The notes under the pieces are model-generated. The model had not been told where the DNA came from. It did no database searches and saw nothing but the letters and a program-made list of their open reading frames with translations. A stretch of DNA of 6,683 nucleotides from Betaproteobacteria bacterium (GTDB lineage Bacteria; Pseudomonadota; Gammaproteobacteria; Burkholderiales; Thiobacillaceae): NCBI GenBank assembly GCA_020049245.1, contig JAIFLB010000021.1, positions 1-6,683 on the forward strand. Reading direction: 5' to 3'. A program made the position numbers and the translations under genes. This document shows positions 6,541 through 6,683 of the stretch, in pieces (position 1 is the stretch's first letter; the number at the start of each line of letters is the position of its first letter).

Positions 6541-6683
6541 TATTCAGGTGCAGCGGAAAACCGGATACGGGTTCGCAGTTCGCCTTCAAATATTGCATCG
6601 AAAGCGACTTCATTGGTTTGTCGGGTCAACGCGAAACCAGTCTGGACTGCGGGGTTGATATCGACGAAACGGAATTCAGGCAT
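6540..6683 (-). CDS. Unrecognised 47-residue open frame at the window edge
   Basis: A minus-strand frame reads from an ATG at the very last bases (6681-6683) to a TAG at 6540-6542. It begins MPEFRFVDINPAVQTGF and ends LRTRIRFSAAPE. Codon use is GC-rich at third positions and the composition is protein-like, with no signal peptide or membrane segment. The frame may extend upstream beyond the window, in which case this is the C-terminal end of a larger gene and the Met is internal. I do not recognise the family. If the intron-like reading of the neighbouring DNA is right, part of this frame may be fortuitous. Confidence 0.35.
   Translation of the reverse strand: MPEFRFVDINPAVQTGFALTRQTNEVAFDAIFEGELRTRIRFSAAPE

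Noticed and set aside
6113..6658. Plus-strand open frame of 181 codons across the degraded zone
   Set aside because: The translation is an Arg/Ser-rich string with no motif, crosses several unrelated sequence blocks and runs antisense to the kinase relic. It looks open by chance.

Overview
The window looks like chromosomal DNA of a Gram-negative proteobacterium, probably gamma or beta. It is GC-rich (high fifties percent by eye). It carries an outer-membrane TonB-dependent receptor, a YfiR-type periplasmic protein and a 7TM-DISM-type sensor kinase. The species cannot be fixed from the sequence alone.

Layout. Every convincing gene lies on the minus strand, so the transcription order runs from high to low coordinates. 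First comes a degraded stretch of about 720 bp (roughly 5960-6683). It holds a broken fragment of a second sensor kinase, a short plus-strand piece resembling the end of a PRC-barrel protein, a cluster of inverted repeats, a possible group II intron 5' piece and a 47-codon open frame at the edge. Next is a tight two-gene unit whose start and stop overlap as ATGA: an AraC-type response regulator (5159-5959) and a membrane histidine kinase (2847-5162). After an AT-richer gap of about 154 bp comes a TonB-dependent receptor (about 509-2692). It is followed 3 bp later by a YfiR/DUF4154 protein (1-505), which runs off the window.

How the parts may work together. The kinase has a periplasmic 7TMR-DISMED2-type sensor domain and a 7TM module. 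It very probably phosphorylates the response regulator, whose output is an AraC-type DNA-binding domain. The obvious candidate target is the adjacent receptor-yfiR unit. The receptor would import a scarce ligand across the outer membrane using TonB energy. YfiR-family proteins act in the periplasm, often restraining an inner-membrane signalling partner; that partner may be encoded just beyond position 1. The regulatory link and the ligand are inference.

The most unusual observations are four. The broken kinase piece upstream of the regulator is a paralogue of the downstream kinase's C-terminal tail. The junction next to it is dense in hairpins and gene fragments. A 15-bp tandem repeat sits inside the receptor gene. 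The receptor also has an ambiguous, unusually long N-terminus.
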